Source: Desulfotomaculum copahuensis (lineage in GTDB: Bacteria; Bacillota; Desulfotomaculia; Desulfotomaculales; Desulfovirgulaceae). From it: 47,412 nt of DNA. Both the position numbers and the translations under genes were made by a program. This document shows positions 34,883 through 42,415 of this stretch, in pieces; within the stretch, counting starts at the first letter, position 1; the number at the start of each line of letters is the position of its first letter. Location: NCBI RefSeq assembly GCF_001655685.1, contig NZ_LYVF01000193.1:1-47412 (forward strand), given 5' to 3'. The notes beneath the pieces are model-generated. The model was not told the DNA's origin and did not search any database. It was given only the letters and a program-made list of their open reading frames with translations.

Positions 34883-35371
34883 TCAGCGGGGCAAAGCGGT
34901 ACGCAGCAGGTAGACCACCACCAGCACCGTAACCAGAAGCAATATGGCGGCCAAAAGCATGTCGGCAGTCAGCGACGGACGGTAGATACCCTGATCGATC
35001 TGCCTCCTGGTCTGCTGATAACGGGCGGCGGCCAAAATGACCACCAAACCGGCCACTGCGCTGAAGGCCACGCCCAAATAGGCCGTGGTGCCCGGGGCCG
35101 GTGCTGAAGCCACGCCGGCCTGCCATTCCAGCAGGCGAAGGTAAACCGAAAATTTTTCAATCACGAAGCCGAAGGCCAGTATGGTCACAGCCGTGCGGAT
35201 CCAGGCCAGGAAGGTACGCTCATTGGCCAGGTGTTCCCGGATGTGCATCCGGTCATCGACGCGGACAGGGCCGGCTTCCCCGGGTCCTTCGGGCGCCTCA
35301 TCCCCGGACGTCTCACCCGGCCGGCGGCTGCGGCTGGAATCGATCCCCACTTTTTGATCAGTACACGACAT
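34883..35371 (-). CDS. DUF202 (YidH) family membrane protein
   Basis: This protein of about 162 residues has a hydrophilic N-terminus, then the DUF202 signature IREHLANERTFLAWIRTAVTILAFGFVIEKF and three membrane helices (the last ends LLVVTVLVVVYLL-like). The family is an inner-membrane protein of unknown function. The start is uncertain: the ATG at 35371 has GGATGGTGG upstream, while the one at 35413 has none. Confidence 0.85.
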   Translation of the reverse strand: MSCTDQKVGIDSSRSRRPGETSGDEAPEGPGEAGPVRVDDRMHIREHLANERTFLAWIRTAVTILAFGFVIEKFSVYLRLLEWQAGVASAPAPGTTAYLGVAFSAVAGLVVILAAARYQQTRRQIDQGIYRPSLTADMLLAAILLLVTVLVVVYLLRTALPR

Positions 35372-35507
35372 ATCGACCACCATCCCGGGCAGGACTGGAA
35401 AATAAGGATTCATTATCTGGACCGGTTGGGCTCATCAGTTAATTGAATGGCAACCATAAAGGATTTGCATATGTTTTTGCGAATAAATAATTACAAGAAA
35501 CTTTTAC

Positions 35508-35604
35508 GGGGAGTACGGGGCTGGTGCCCCCCGCGGGCTGCAAACCCGGCGGCCGGCCTGCAGAACAGGCTGGAGTCCGGTTCGATTCCGACTACTCCCC
35601 TCCA
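35508..35604 (+). tRNA. Unusual tRNA: selenocysteine-tRNA-like body with cysteine anticodon GCA and U73
   Basis: The acceptor stem is 8 perfect bp (35508-35515 with 35593-35600), then U73 (35601) and an encoded CCA (35602-35604). The D arm is GGGGC/GCCCC with a TGGT tetraloop. The anticodon loop CTGCAAA (35538-35544) gives GCA. The variable arm has an 8-bp stem (35553-35560 with 35566-35573, one G-U). The T loop is TTCGATT, with a stem of GT.CGG against CCGAC carrying one bulged C (35577 or 35578). Tetraloop D arm, 8-bp acceptor and long variable arm resemble tRNA-Sec; GCA and U73 are cysteine identity elements. tRNA-Sec itself would read CTTCAAA, one base different. An AATAAT at 35486-35491 may be its -10. 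Confidence 0.88.
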
Positions 35605-35613
35605 TTTCAATGG

Positions 35614-35692
35614 CAAGCAAGGGAACGCTCCCTTGGCTTCTTTCAATCAGGTAAACAGGGACGGTTCCTTTGCTTGCTCTGCCGGCATCAGA
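35614..35692. repeat. Imperfect long hairpin just after the tRNA
   Basis: Nested inverted segments AGCAA/TTGCT, GGAAC/GTTCC and TCCCT/AGGGA enclose an AT-richer centre. The closing part contains AGGGACGGTTCC, similar to the CGGTT-type stem of the terminator at 26612-26644. It may be a small dispersed repeat or the tRNA processing or termination region. There is no T-tract. Confidence 0.45.
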
Positions 35693-35711
35693 TGCAGAAA
35701 CAGAAAGCTTT

Positions 35712-36488
35712 TCAGCGGCCGGTCCATTCTGGTTCCCTTTTTTCCAGGAAAGCCCTAATCCCCTCCCGGGCGTCTTCCGTGGTGCTGTTCAGGGAAATCA
35801 CCTCGGTGGCGTAGTTCAATGCCTGGAAGTCCTCCATGTTCAATTGCCGGTAAAAGGCCCGCTTACCCACGGCAACGGCGGAAGGACTGTGCCGGGCAAT
35901 GGTGGCGGCCAGTTTCTGTGTGGCTTCCTCCAACTCACCGGGCGGCACCACCCGGTTCACCAGACCATAAACCAGGGCATCTTTGGCCGGCATGAACTCA
36001 CCGGTCAAGAGCATTTCCAGCGCCTTTTTGCGGCCCACGTTCCGGCTCAGAAAAACAGCCGGAGTGGTGCAGAAAAGGCCGATTTTCACCCCCGGGGTGG
36101 CGAAAAGGGCGTCCTCGGCGGCCACGGCCAGGTCGCAGGCCGCCACCAACTGGCAGCCGGCCGCCGTGGCCACGCCATGCACCTGGGCGATCACTGGCTG
36201 AGGCATCTCCCGGATCGCACGCATGGTGCCGAAGCAGGTCTGAAAAAGCTGCAGCACATCCTGCGGACCGCCATCCGACACCTCTTTCAAGTCATGACCG
36301 GCGGAAAAAATCTTGCCGATCCCCTTGACGACCACCACATTAACCCTTTTCTCCGCCCCAATCTTATTGAGTAAATCCGTCAGTTCCTCCAGCAATGCCC
36401 GGGACAGGGCGTTGCGCTTCTCCGGCCGGTTCAGGGAAATATAGCCGGTTTTTTCTTTTTCGCTGTACAAAAGGTATTGATAGTTCAT
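35712..36488 (-). CDS. Enoyl-CoA hydratase/isomerase family protein, ECHDC3-like
   Basis: The 258-residue crotonase-fold protein has the CoA-binding and oxyanion segments FSAGHDLKEV and VIAQVHGVATAAGCQLVAACDLAVA, then FATPGVKIGLFCTTPAVFLSR, closely matching the ECHDC3 subgroup. Both catalytic glutamates of classical hydratases are replaced (Q in AAGCQLV, G in ATPGVK), so simple hydration is unlikely and the reaction is unknown. The start codon is the first possible one in the frame and is separated from its only strong ribosome site by a perfect 11-bp hairpin. Confidence 0.86.
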   Translation of the reverse strand: MNYQYLLYSEKEKTGYISLNRPEKRNALSRALLEELTDLLNKIGAEKRVNVVVVKGIGKIFSAGHDLKEVSDGGPQDVLQLFQTCFGTMRAIREMPQPVIAQVHGVATAAGCQLVAACDLAVAAEDALFATPGVKIGLFCTTPAVFLSRNVGRKKALEMLLTGEFMPAKDALVYGLVNRVVPPGELEEATQKLAATIARHSPSAVAVGKRAFYRQLNMEDFQALNYATEVISLNSTTEDAREGIRAFLEKREPEWTGR

Positions 36489-36537
36489 GGCATAAACCCG
36501 GCTTGCAGTAAAGCGGCAAGCCGGGTCCTCACCTCCC
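36486..36537 (-). promoter_or_regulatory. Ribosome binding site separated from its start codon by a perfect hairpin
   Basis: On the minus strand the order is GGGAGGTGAGG (36537-36527), an 11-bp perfect stem (36526-36516 with 36506-36496, 9-base loop), then TTTATGCC and the ATG at 36488. Folding the stem would bring the site within about 12 bases of the ATG. A two-codon frame (ATG CCA TGA) overlaps the start. There is no other ribosome site and no upstream start in frame. Confidence 0.7.
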
Positions 36538-36753
36538 GTTGGTATTTACTTAATTATATCATAAAATTCTGAAGAATGAACAGGCTCCTTGTTCCGTTAA
36601 AGAAAAAGCCGCCGGCCACAACGCTAAAGGCAACACCCGCATACTATGCAGTGTTATAAGTAAACGTTGGCGGCCGATTATTTCAGCTATCCCGTCAGAA
36701 CCGGCAAAACGCCGGGGAATTTTTGGGGATAATTTTAGCGGGCTGGTTAACAA

Positions 36754-37824
36754 TTATAAGTTTATCGAAGCGTCTTCCAGTGGAAAGAAATGCAAGCCAC
36801 CCGGGAGGATCCGGCACCAGACTTCATCGCCCGCCCCGGGAAGGCTGCTCCGGTGGCTATTATTCCCGGCAACCGGCATATAAAGCATTAATTGATCAAC
36901 CTTTACGGTAACTTCGTAAAAATAACGCTTTTGATATACAGCTATTACCCGGCCGGGAAAACAGTTGCTTTTGTCAAGCGGCGTTCTTAAAAGCTCCAAG
37001 TATTCCGGGTGCAGTACAAAGCCTACCGGTCCGGTAAGACCGGTCTGAACCGGTAGCCTCAGGTGACCGGTCCGTATTACCTGATGTCCGTTATAACGCA
37101 GCACCTCGCCGGTAAATACGTTGGGCGCACCAGTAAAGCGGGCGGCAAAAAGGGAAGCCGGCCGCTTGAAGATTTCTTCCGGAGTACCGGTCTGTTCCAG
37201 CCTTCCCCGGTGCATAACAGCGATGCGGTCAGCCAGAAAGGCCGCCTCCTCAAAATCATGGGTTACGTGTATGGTCAAAATACCGGTGTCTTTCTGCATG
37301 CGGCGCAGCACACGCTGAAAGTTTTCCCTGGTCCGGGGATCCAGGGCGCTCATCGGTTCATCCAGCAGCAGCATTTGCGGCTCCATGACCAGCGCCCGGG
37401 CCAAGGCCACCCGTTGCTGCTCCCCACCGCTTAAAGTGCCGGGAAAACGATCGAGCAGGGGATTAATTCCCAGCAAACCACAGATCCGGATCAGTTTTTC
37501 CTTCCGCTGATCAGCCGGCATTTTACGGCACTTTAAGCCAAACAGTATGTTTTGTCTGACATTCAAATGCGGGAAAAGAGCGTAATCCTGATAGACAAAA
37601 CCAATTTGCCTGCTTTCCGGCGGACAATGGGTAATTTCTTTACCGGCAAAAAATATCCGGCCGGAATCCAGGCGGTACATCCCGGCCAGACATTCCAAAA
37701 GTACAGTTTTACCACTGCCGGTAGGACCCAGAATAACAAAGAATTCTTTGGGTTTCACCTCCAGGTTGATATCCTGCAAATGAAACCCGGCCAGTTTTTT
37801 ATTTACCCCGGCCAGTTTCAACAC
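36754..37824 (-). CDS. modC: Molybdate/tungstate ABC transporter ATP-binding protein
   Basis: The 356-residue ATPase has Walker A GPTGSGKT, the Q-loop FVYQDYALFPHLNVRQN, signature LSGGEQQRVALARAL, Walker B LLLDEPMSALD and the switch histidine in VTHDFEEA. The C-terminal 110 residues (from NVFTGEVLRYNG) form a TOBE-like regulatory domain, as in ModC/WtpC. It powers import by the permease encoded at 38617-39429. The start is GTG with AAGGAG 10 bases upstream. It is the last gene of the operon. Assignment to Mo/W rests on the riboswitch and the ModA/ModB-like partners. Confidence 0.87.
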   Translation of the reverse strand: MLKLAGVNKKLAGFHLQDINLEVKPKEFFVILGPTGSGKTVLLECLAGMYRLDSGRIFFAGKEITHCPPESRQIGFVYQDYALFPHLNVRQNILFGLKCRKMPADQRKEKLIRICGLLGINPLLDRFPGTLSGGEQQRVALARALVMEPQMLLLDEPMSALDPRTRENFQRVLRRMQKDTGILTIHVTHDFEEAAFLADRIAVMHRGRLEQTGTPEEIFKRPASLFAARFTGAPNVFTGEVLRYNGHQVIRTGHLRLPVQTGLTGPVGFVLHPEYLELLRTPLDKSNCFPGRVIAVYQKRYFYEVTVKVDQLMLYMPVAGNNSHRSSLPGAGDEVWCRILPGGLHFFPLEDASINL

Positions 37825-37847
37825 AGTTTATCTTCTCCTTTTCCAGT

Positions 37848-38585
37848 TCAGGTGGAACAGGGGCAATACCGCTGCAGCCCCAACAAGGCCGCCGCACCGG
37901 CAATGGTATTGCCGTAGAAAACCACCGGTTTGGATACATTTAACCAATAATCAATGGTGTCGTTTACCAGTGTACTGCCGGTGACGAATAATACCTGCGC
38001 CCATTCCACCATATCTCCGGCCGCCGTTTCACCGTCCTCAATGAGCACACCTTCCTTTTTTTGACCGATATTTTCCGGATCGAGATCAACCACCCGCAGT
38101 GGAAATACCGGCGCGCAGGCCGCCAACAGGGCCGGTTGCAAACCGACCATACCCAAACGGGATTTTCCGTAACGGCCCTGTAAAAAAGCAATCACCTGCC
38201 GCCCGCATTCCGCCGGCCCCTGGTTGCGGCAGTGACGGGTGTTTTCCACTAGGCCCGCCCGGCGGCACAGGGCGTTTAAAGCAGCAACAAAAATGGCCCG
38301 TTCAAAGTTATCATCCAATGTCAATTCCAGCACACCGGCCAGTGTGCCCCGGTAAAACCCGGGACGGTTGGTAAAAGCCTGTCCCTTTGCTCCTTGCAGA
38401 TCTGCCTCCACCATCTTTTCCTTACCCTTGAGCAATGGAAAATCCTGACGTTCCGGCCGGCCGATGGCCTGTACAGCAGTGAGTATATCGGCCTGTACAT
38501 TGACCCTTTCGTTTAAGAGATCATGCTGCCCGGCTAAAGCAGCCAACTTTTTCCGTAGTTGTTCATAAACAGGAGCGCTAGTCAT
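37848..38585 (-). CDS. DUF4213/DUF364 protein within the molybdate/tungstate transport operon
   Basis: The 245-residue protein has an N-terminal DUF4213-like region (FTNRPGFYRGTLAGVLELTL) and a Rossmann-like DUF364 domain (RLGMVGLQPALLAACAPVFPLRVVDLDPENIG, then VLFVTGSTLVNDTIDYWL), ending in a CPC motif. The family is described as putative heavy-metal chelation or metal-handling proteins with no proven reaction. Its place between permease and ATPase suggests a role in Mo/W handling, which is inference. AGGGAGG precedes the ATG. Confidence 0.82.
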   Translation of the reverse strand: MTSAPVYEQLRKKLAALAGQHDLLNERVNVQADILTAVQAIGRPERQDFPLLKGKEKMVEADLQGAKGQAFTNRPGFYRGTLAGVLELTLDDNFERAIFVAALNALCRRAGLVENTRHCRNQGPAECGRQVIAFLQGRYGKSRLGMVGLQPALLAACAPVFPLRVVDLDPENIGQKKEGVLIEDGETAAGDMVEWAQVLFVTGSTLVNDTIDYWLNVSKPVVFYGNTIAGAAALLGLQRYCPCST

Positions 38586-38616
38586 AATTTACCTCCCTGT
38601 ATTTTGACTTGACTTT

Positions 38617-39429
38617 TTACAATCCGGTAAGCCGACTGTGCTCTCTTTTACCCAGCAACTCAAAAACAAACAATGATATTATGGAAATTATAATCAGAAT
38701 GGCAGCTACAGCCATCACTGCATCCATATCGCCTACAGTCAAATTGAGATAAAGGGAAATGGGGAGGGTTTCCGTACGCATTCTGGTCGCCCCGGCCAAC
38801 ATCAACACCGCGCCAAACTCTCCCAGGGACTTGGCCCAGGTAATCACCAAACCGGCCAACAGCCCGTTTTTAATCAAGGGCAAGGTCACCCGGGTAAAGG
38901 CCTGAAATTGATTGCAACCCAGCGTACGGGCCACAAATTCCAAGCGCGGATCTACATCCTCTATGGCTGCTTTGATTACCACCACCAGATAGGGTAAATT
39001 GACAAAAAACTGCGCGACGATAATCCCGGTTACTGTAAAGATCAGTTTTACACCCAGCGCGGACAGAATATTACCCAAAGAAGTGGTACCGAAGACCAGT
39101 AAAAGACAAACTCCCGATACAATGGGCGGCATGGCCAGCGGTATTTTAATGATTAAATTTAAAATATGCCGGCCGGGCAAGCGGTAACCGGCCAGGCAGT
39201 ATGCCATGGGTAAAGCGGCCAGAGCACAGAGAAATGTGGAAATAAAAGACGTTTTAAGACTTAAACCCAGGGCAAAATTAATTTCTGCGGTTTGTAACAC
39301 ATTCCATATATGTCCAAAACCATTTAATAAAACCAGTACCACGGCAAACAGGATAAAACATAAGATCGTTAAGGTAATCATCAAGTTAAAAGAATAAAAC
39401 AGCAGGTTGAAGCCCGTCCTTTTAGCCAC
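38617..39429 (-). CDS. modB: Molybdate/tungstate ABC transporter permease
   Basis: The 270-residue membrane protein has about six helices and the EAA-type loop LEFVARTLGCNQFQAFTRVTLPLIKNGLLAG, followed by WAKSLGEFGAVLMLAGATRMRTETLPISLYL, the typical ModB/WtpB pattern. It forms the channel for the anion. I place the start at the GTG at 39429, with AAGGAGG 7 bases upstream. The TTG at 39447 lies before that site. Confidence 0.9.
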   Translation of the reverse strand: MAKRTGFNLLFYSFNLMITLTILCFILFAVVLVLLNGFGHIWNVLQTAEINFALGLSLKTSFISTFLCALAALPMAYCLAGYRLPGRHILNLIIKIPLAMPPIVSGVCLLLVFGTTSLGNILSALGVKLIFTVTGIIVAQFFVNLPYLVVVIKAAIEDVDPRLEFVARTLGCNQFQAFTRVTLPLIKNGLLAGLVITWAKSLGEFGAVLMLAGATRMRTETLPISLYLNLTVGDMDAVMAVAAILIIISIISLFVFELLGKREHSRLTGL

Positions 39430-39458
39430 CCCACCGCCTCCTTGCAAACCAGAGACTG

Positions 39459-40295
39459 CTAATAGGGTTTAAAACCGTTTTTCTTCCAAATCGCCCGCGC
39501 CTCGTTAGAAGCTACGAATTCGGCAAATTGCCGCGCCTTTTCAGATTGTTTTGAACAAGTCAGCACGGCTACCGGAACCACCATGGATACCTTCTCCAAT
39601 TCGGGTACCGGGACCAAATCCACCTTATCCTTGAAGCCGGGGTAGTTTTCTGCCCCGATGATGGCCGCATCGGCCTGCTTCATACTCAAGTAAATCAGCA
39701 GTTCATTAATCGTAGGCGTACGTGCCACTACGTTCCGGTCCACTTTTTCCAACAGCCCGGCATGCTTTAAAACGGCATCGGAGAGTTTACCCATCGGGTT
39801 GGCCTTGGGATCACCCAGCACCACCTTTACTCCGGGCCTGGCCAGATCAGCCAAAGAGTGTATGCCAGCCGGGTTGCCCTTGGGCACAGCCAGGGCCGGC
39901 CGGTGGTAAACCACTTTCTTGTTCCATCCCACCAGATTTTCTTTTTTCAAGGGATTAAGTTCCGTAATATCGCCCGGTATACAAACATCACCCTTTTTAG
40001 TCAGCAGGATCTGACTGTTATTCTGCCCTGCCCCGGCATAAGTGTAGGTAACCGGGATGCCGGTCTTTTTTGTAAAAACCCGGCCGATTTCATCCATCGG
40101 CTTGCGCAAGCCCGCGCCGCTGTAAACCAGTAATGCCTCTTTTCCGCCGGTGGCTTGACTTGTGCTTCCCTGAACGCCTGCCTTGCTTCCCGGTTGATCC
40201 GGCTTGGGGTTGGTGCTCCGGCCGCACCCGGTTGCCAGCAAGACAATCATTACCAGAAACAGCATGGTTATCCGAAGGGGCTTGTTACTTGACAT
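39459..40295 (-). CDS. modA: Molybdate/tungstate-binding lipoprotein of the ABC transporter
   Basis: The 278-residue protein has a signal peptide with lipobox LLATGC, a Gly/Ser/Gln linker and a type II binding fold: LLVYSGAGLRKPMDEIGRVF, VTYTYAGAGQNNSQIL, GDVCIPGDI, and KQADAAIIGAENYPGF. It is anchored outside the membrane and delivers molybdate or tungstate to ModB. The ATG at 40295 has GGGAGG upstream; the longer frame is leader DNA. It is the first gene after the Moco-type riboswitch. Confidence 0.88.
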   Translation of the reverse strand: MSSNKPLRITMLFLVMIVLLATGCGRSTNPKPDQPGSKAGVQGSTSQATGGKEALLVYSGAGLRKPMDEIGRVFTKKTGIPVTYTYAGAGQNNSQILLTKKGDVCIPGDITELNPLKKENLVGWNKKVVYHRPALAVPKGNPAGIHSLADLARPGVKVVLGDPKANPMGKLSDAVLKHAGLLEKVDRNVVARTPTINELLIYLSMKQADAAIIGAENYPGFKDKVDLVPVPELEKVSMVVPVAVLTCSKQSEKARQFAEFVASNEARAIWKKNGFKPY

Positions 40296-40372
40296 AATAC
40301 CAACCTCCCTATTTACGATAAACTTAAATAGTGTAACTATTCCACGGATGCCGTACTGCCAAAACGACAAAA

Positions 40373-40401
40373 GCCAGGTATGCGCGAAAGGGCATACCTG
40401 G
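40373..40401 (-). terminator. Hairpin between the Moco-type aptamer and modA, possible terminator
   Basis: On the minus strand CCAGGTATGC pairs perfectly with GCATACCTGG (10 bp, 8-base loop), followed by CTTTTGTCGTTTTGG. The T-tract is interrupted, so it may be a weak terminator. Its place, 27 bases after the aptamer and about 80 before modA, fits an expression platform. Confidence 0.6.
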
Positions 40402-40427
40402 CCAAAAAAATGGTCACGTCATTGTAA

Positions 40428-40520
40428 GCCATCTCCTTTCCGCACGGGAGGTGTGTCGGTTTCCCCGCACACCCTATCGGCCCTGGCACCATGGCGACTG
40501 CTTTAGGTAACCGGGCTCGG
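40428..40520 (-). promoter_or_regulatory. Moco-type (molybdenum/tungsten cofactor) riboswitch
   Basis: On the minus strand the region begins CCGAGCCCGGTTACC and continues through GTCGCCATGGTGCCAGGGCC. A hairpin with GTGTGCGGGG and ACCGACACACC follows, and it ends CCTCCCGTGCGGAAAGGAG then ATGGC. GCCAT near the 5' side pairs with ATGGC at the end. The CCTCCCG...CGGAAAGGAG core is the hallmark of the Moco RNA motif found before molybdate transport and Moco synthesis genes. I am confident of the class from its sequence but cannot separate Moco from the tungsten form. Confidence 0.85.
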
Positions 40521-40696
40521 AGATCAATTTTCTTTTATTTATTTCTGTTTATTTCTGTTTCCGGATAGTTATTCCTTCCTGATCAAAAAATTTTGTTTAA
40601 GGCGCCTGGTTAATAGCTGTAAGACGATTTCACGGGCCGTTCGGTAAATGGCTCCATCGCCATCCACATGATCCGGCAACGTCCGTGATCCAGGGA

Positions 40697-40817
40697 TACC
40701 CCGCAACAAGGTCACGTCAAAGTCCCTTTTCATTACCATATGCAGTAGCCGGCAAGCGATAGGCTCTCTATATATGGTGGCATAAGAGCGACTTTGACGT
40801 TACCGTGTACCCCGCAA
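40697..40817. mobile_element. MITE-like element, 101 bp with 18-bp terminal repeats and a 10-bp target duplication
   Basis: The core 40707-40807 begins CAAGGTCACGTCAAAGTC and ends with the reverse complement of CACGGTAACGTCAAAGTC (16 of 18 identical). It is flanked on both sides by TACCCCGCAA (40697-40706 and 40808-40817). Inside are further nested inverted pieces (ACCATAT/ATATGGT and AGCC/GGCT), so the whole can fold as one long hairpin. It has no coding capacity, so a transposase would have to act in trans. Confidence 0.8.
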
Positions 40818-40826
40818 AATATAAAT

Positions 40827-40892
40827 GACATGAGACCTCACCTGGTTTTCTTTTTGAGGTATTTCTTTAGATGAGGTCTCATGTCTTTTTTT
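40827..40892. terminator. Strong inverted repeat after hydG, terminator on one or both strands
   Basis: A perfect 14-bp stem (GACATGAGACCTCA and TGAGGTCTCATGTC, 40827-40840 with 40872-40885) has a 31-base loop. On the plus strand it is followed by TTTTTTT; on the minus strand, after hydG, by ATTTATATTTT. It probably ends the hydG transcript, though the better T-tract faces the other way, where no gene precedes it. The left arm can also pair with TGAGGT in the loop. Confidence 0.7.
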
Positions 40893-40940
40893 AGGAGGCC
40901 AATCTCCTTCTGGTGTTACTTAAATTTTATACGGTCATGC

Positions 40941-42392
40941 CTATAAGCGCAGATCGCGTTCACCGCTTTCAATTCTCTTTAAATTTTTGAGAATAGTGTC
41001 ATAAACCGGTTCACCTTTAAACTGTTCAATGTGCTGTTTTAACGTTTCTTCACCTCTTAGCCTTGTTTTCCCGGAGGCATAATCGAGCAGGTATTCCTTT
41101 AAGGTGAAAATGGCATTCGGGACGCAAAAGTTATGCACAAACCTGGATTTGGCCACTTTCATAAACTGTTCTCCCGTACGACCGGCACGATAGCATGCGG
41201 TGCAAAAGGACGGGATACAATGCATATCACATATCTCCTTCACTACATCATCAAGTGTCCGCGAGTCGCCAATCGAAAATTGCTCCTTGTCGGGAAGCTC
41301 ATTTGCGCGTTTCGACTGCGTATAAGCACCGACACCGATGCGTGTCCCGGCATCAATCTGCGAGACTCCCAGCGGAAGTACCTCCCGGCGCACCTCTTCC
41401 GGTTCGCGCGCGGTGCAAATCATGCCGGTATAGGGGACGGAAAGGCGCAGCACGGCTACTAGTTTCTTGAAGTCGCTATCACTGACCGCATATTCAGGAT
41501 GCTCGGAAAAAGGCGTACCGGTGGCCGGGTTGATTCTGGGGAAGGAAATTGTGTGCGGACCGACACCGTTAAATGTTTCTTCCAGGTGAATCGTATGGTA
41601 CAGAAGGCCCATAACCTCAAAACGCCAATCGTACAAACCAAACAAAACGCCGATTCCGTTGTCGTCGACGCCGGCTTGCTGTGCTCGATCCATGCAGTAA
41701 AGCCGCCAGCGGTAATGACCTTTTATGGTGCCTTCCGGATGCATTTCACGGTAGGTCGGGTGATGGTAAGTTTCCTGGAAGACCTGAAATGTACCGATTC
41801 CGACAGCTTTTAATTTTTTAAGCTCATCAACAGTGAGCGGCGCGCAGTTGATATTGGCGCGCCGGATCTCGCCGTGCTGCGTTTTCACACTGTATACTTT
41901 TTTTATCGTTTCACAGATAAAATCCGCTTCCGTTTTCGGGGATTCCCCATAAACAAGCACAGTCCGTTTCTGGCCTTCTCCAATCATCACACGTACTTCC
42001 TGCTCTATTTCATCCATGCTGAGCGTTTTGCGGTGCACCGCTTTGTTGCTGCTGCGAAAACCACAATATTTACAGTTATTTGCGCATTCATCACTGATAT
42101 ATAATGGAGCGAAAAACACGATACGGTCTCCATAGACTTCTTCTTTTAGTTGATGAGCTAATTCATACATTTCTTGGATGGTGGCCTCATCCCTGTTTTG
42201 CAAAAGAATCGCAGTTTCTTCCGGATCCAGCCGCACGCATTGCTCAGCTTTTTTCAGTACGCTCCGGACATCCCCTCTGGACGGGTTCTCCCATTTATTT
42301 AACTGCGCCCAGATCTTATCATCATCAATGAAGTCATGATCAAGTTTGTCATATTCCGCAAATTCATTTTGATACTTTTCTAGAAAACTCAT
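40941..42392 (-). CDS. hydG: [FeFe]-hydrogenase H-cluster maturase HydG (radical SAM)
   Basis: The 483-residue enzyme splits tyrosine to make the CO and CN ligands of the H cluster. It has the radical SAM cysteines C103, C107 and C110 (CANNCKYC) and the barrel with VLVYGESPK, GIGTFQVFQETYHHPTY and GPHTISFPRINPA. The HydG-specific C-terminal site CTACYRAGRTGEQF continues to the third cysteine 22 residues later (CX2CX22C), binding the auxiliary cluster. It follows the TM1266-like gene in an operon; hydE, hydF and hydrogenase genes are not in the window. Confidence 0.95.
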   Translation of the reverse strand: MSFLEKYQNEFAEYDKLDHDFIDDDKIWAQLNKWENPSRGDVRSVLKKAEQCVRLDPEETAILLQNRDEATIQEMYELAHQLKEEVYGDRIVFFAPLYISDECANNCKYCGFRSSNKAVHRKTLSMDEIEQEVRVMIGEGQKRTVLVYGESPKTEADFICETIKKVYSVKTQHGEIRRANINCAPLTVDELKKLKAVGIGTFQVFQETYHHPTYREMHPEGTIKGHYRWRLYCMDRAQQAGVDDNGIGVLFGLYDWRFEVMGLLYHTIHLEETFNGVGPHTISFPRINPATGTPFSEHPEYAVSDSDFKKLVAVLRLSVPYTGMICTAREPEEVRREVLPLGVSQIDAGTRIGVGAYTQSKRANELPDKEQFSIGDSRTLDDVVKEICDMHCIPSFCTACYRAGRTGEQFMKVAKSRFVHNFCVPNAIFTLKEYLLDYASGKTRLRGEETLKQHIEQFKGEPVYDTILKNLKRIESGERDLRL

Positions 42393-42415
42393 GCTTTCCG
42401 CCCCTTTTCATTTAA

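Noticed and set aside
35508-35604. Calling the tRNA an ordinary Ser or Leu tRNA, or a plain tRNA-Sec
   Set aside because: The anticodon loop is CTGCAAA, so the anticodon is GCA; Ser, Leu and Sec tRNAs do not use it, and bacterial tRNA-Sec normally has G73, not U.
40569-40733. 54-codon leftward frame next to the MITE-like element
   Set aside because: It begins inside the mobile element, has no ribosome site and no recognisable motif.
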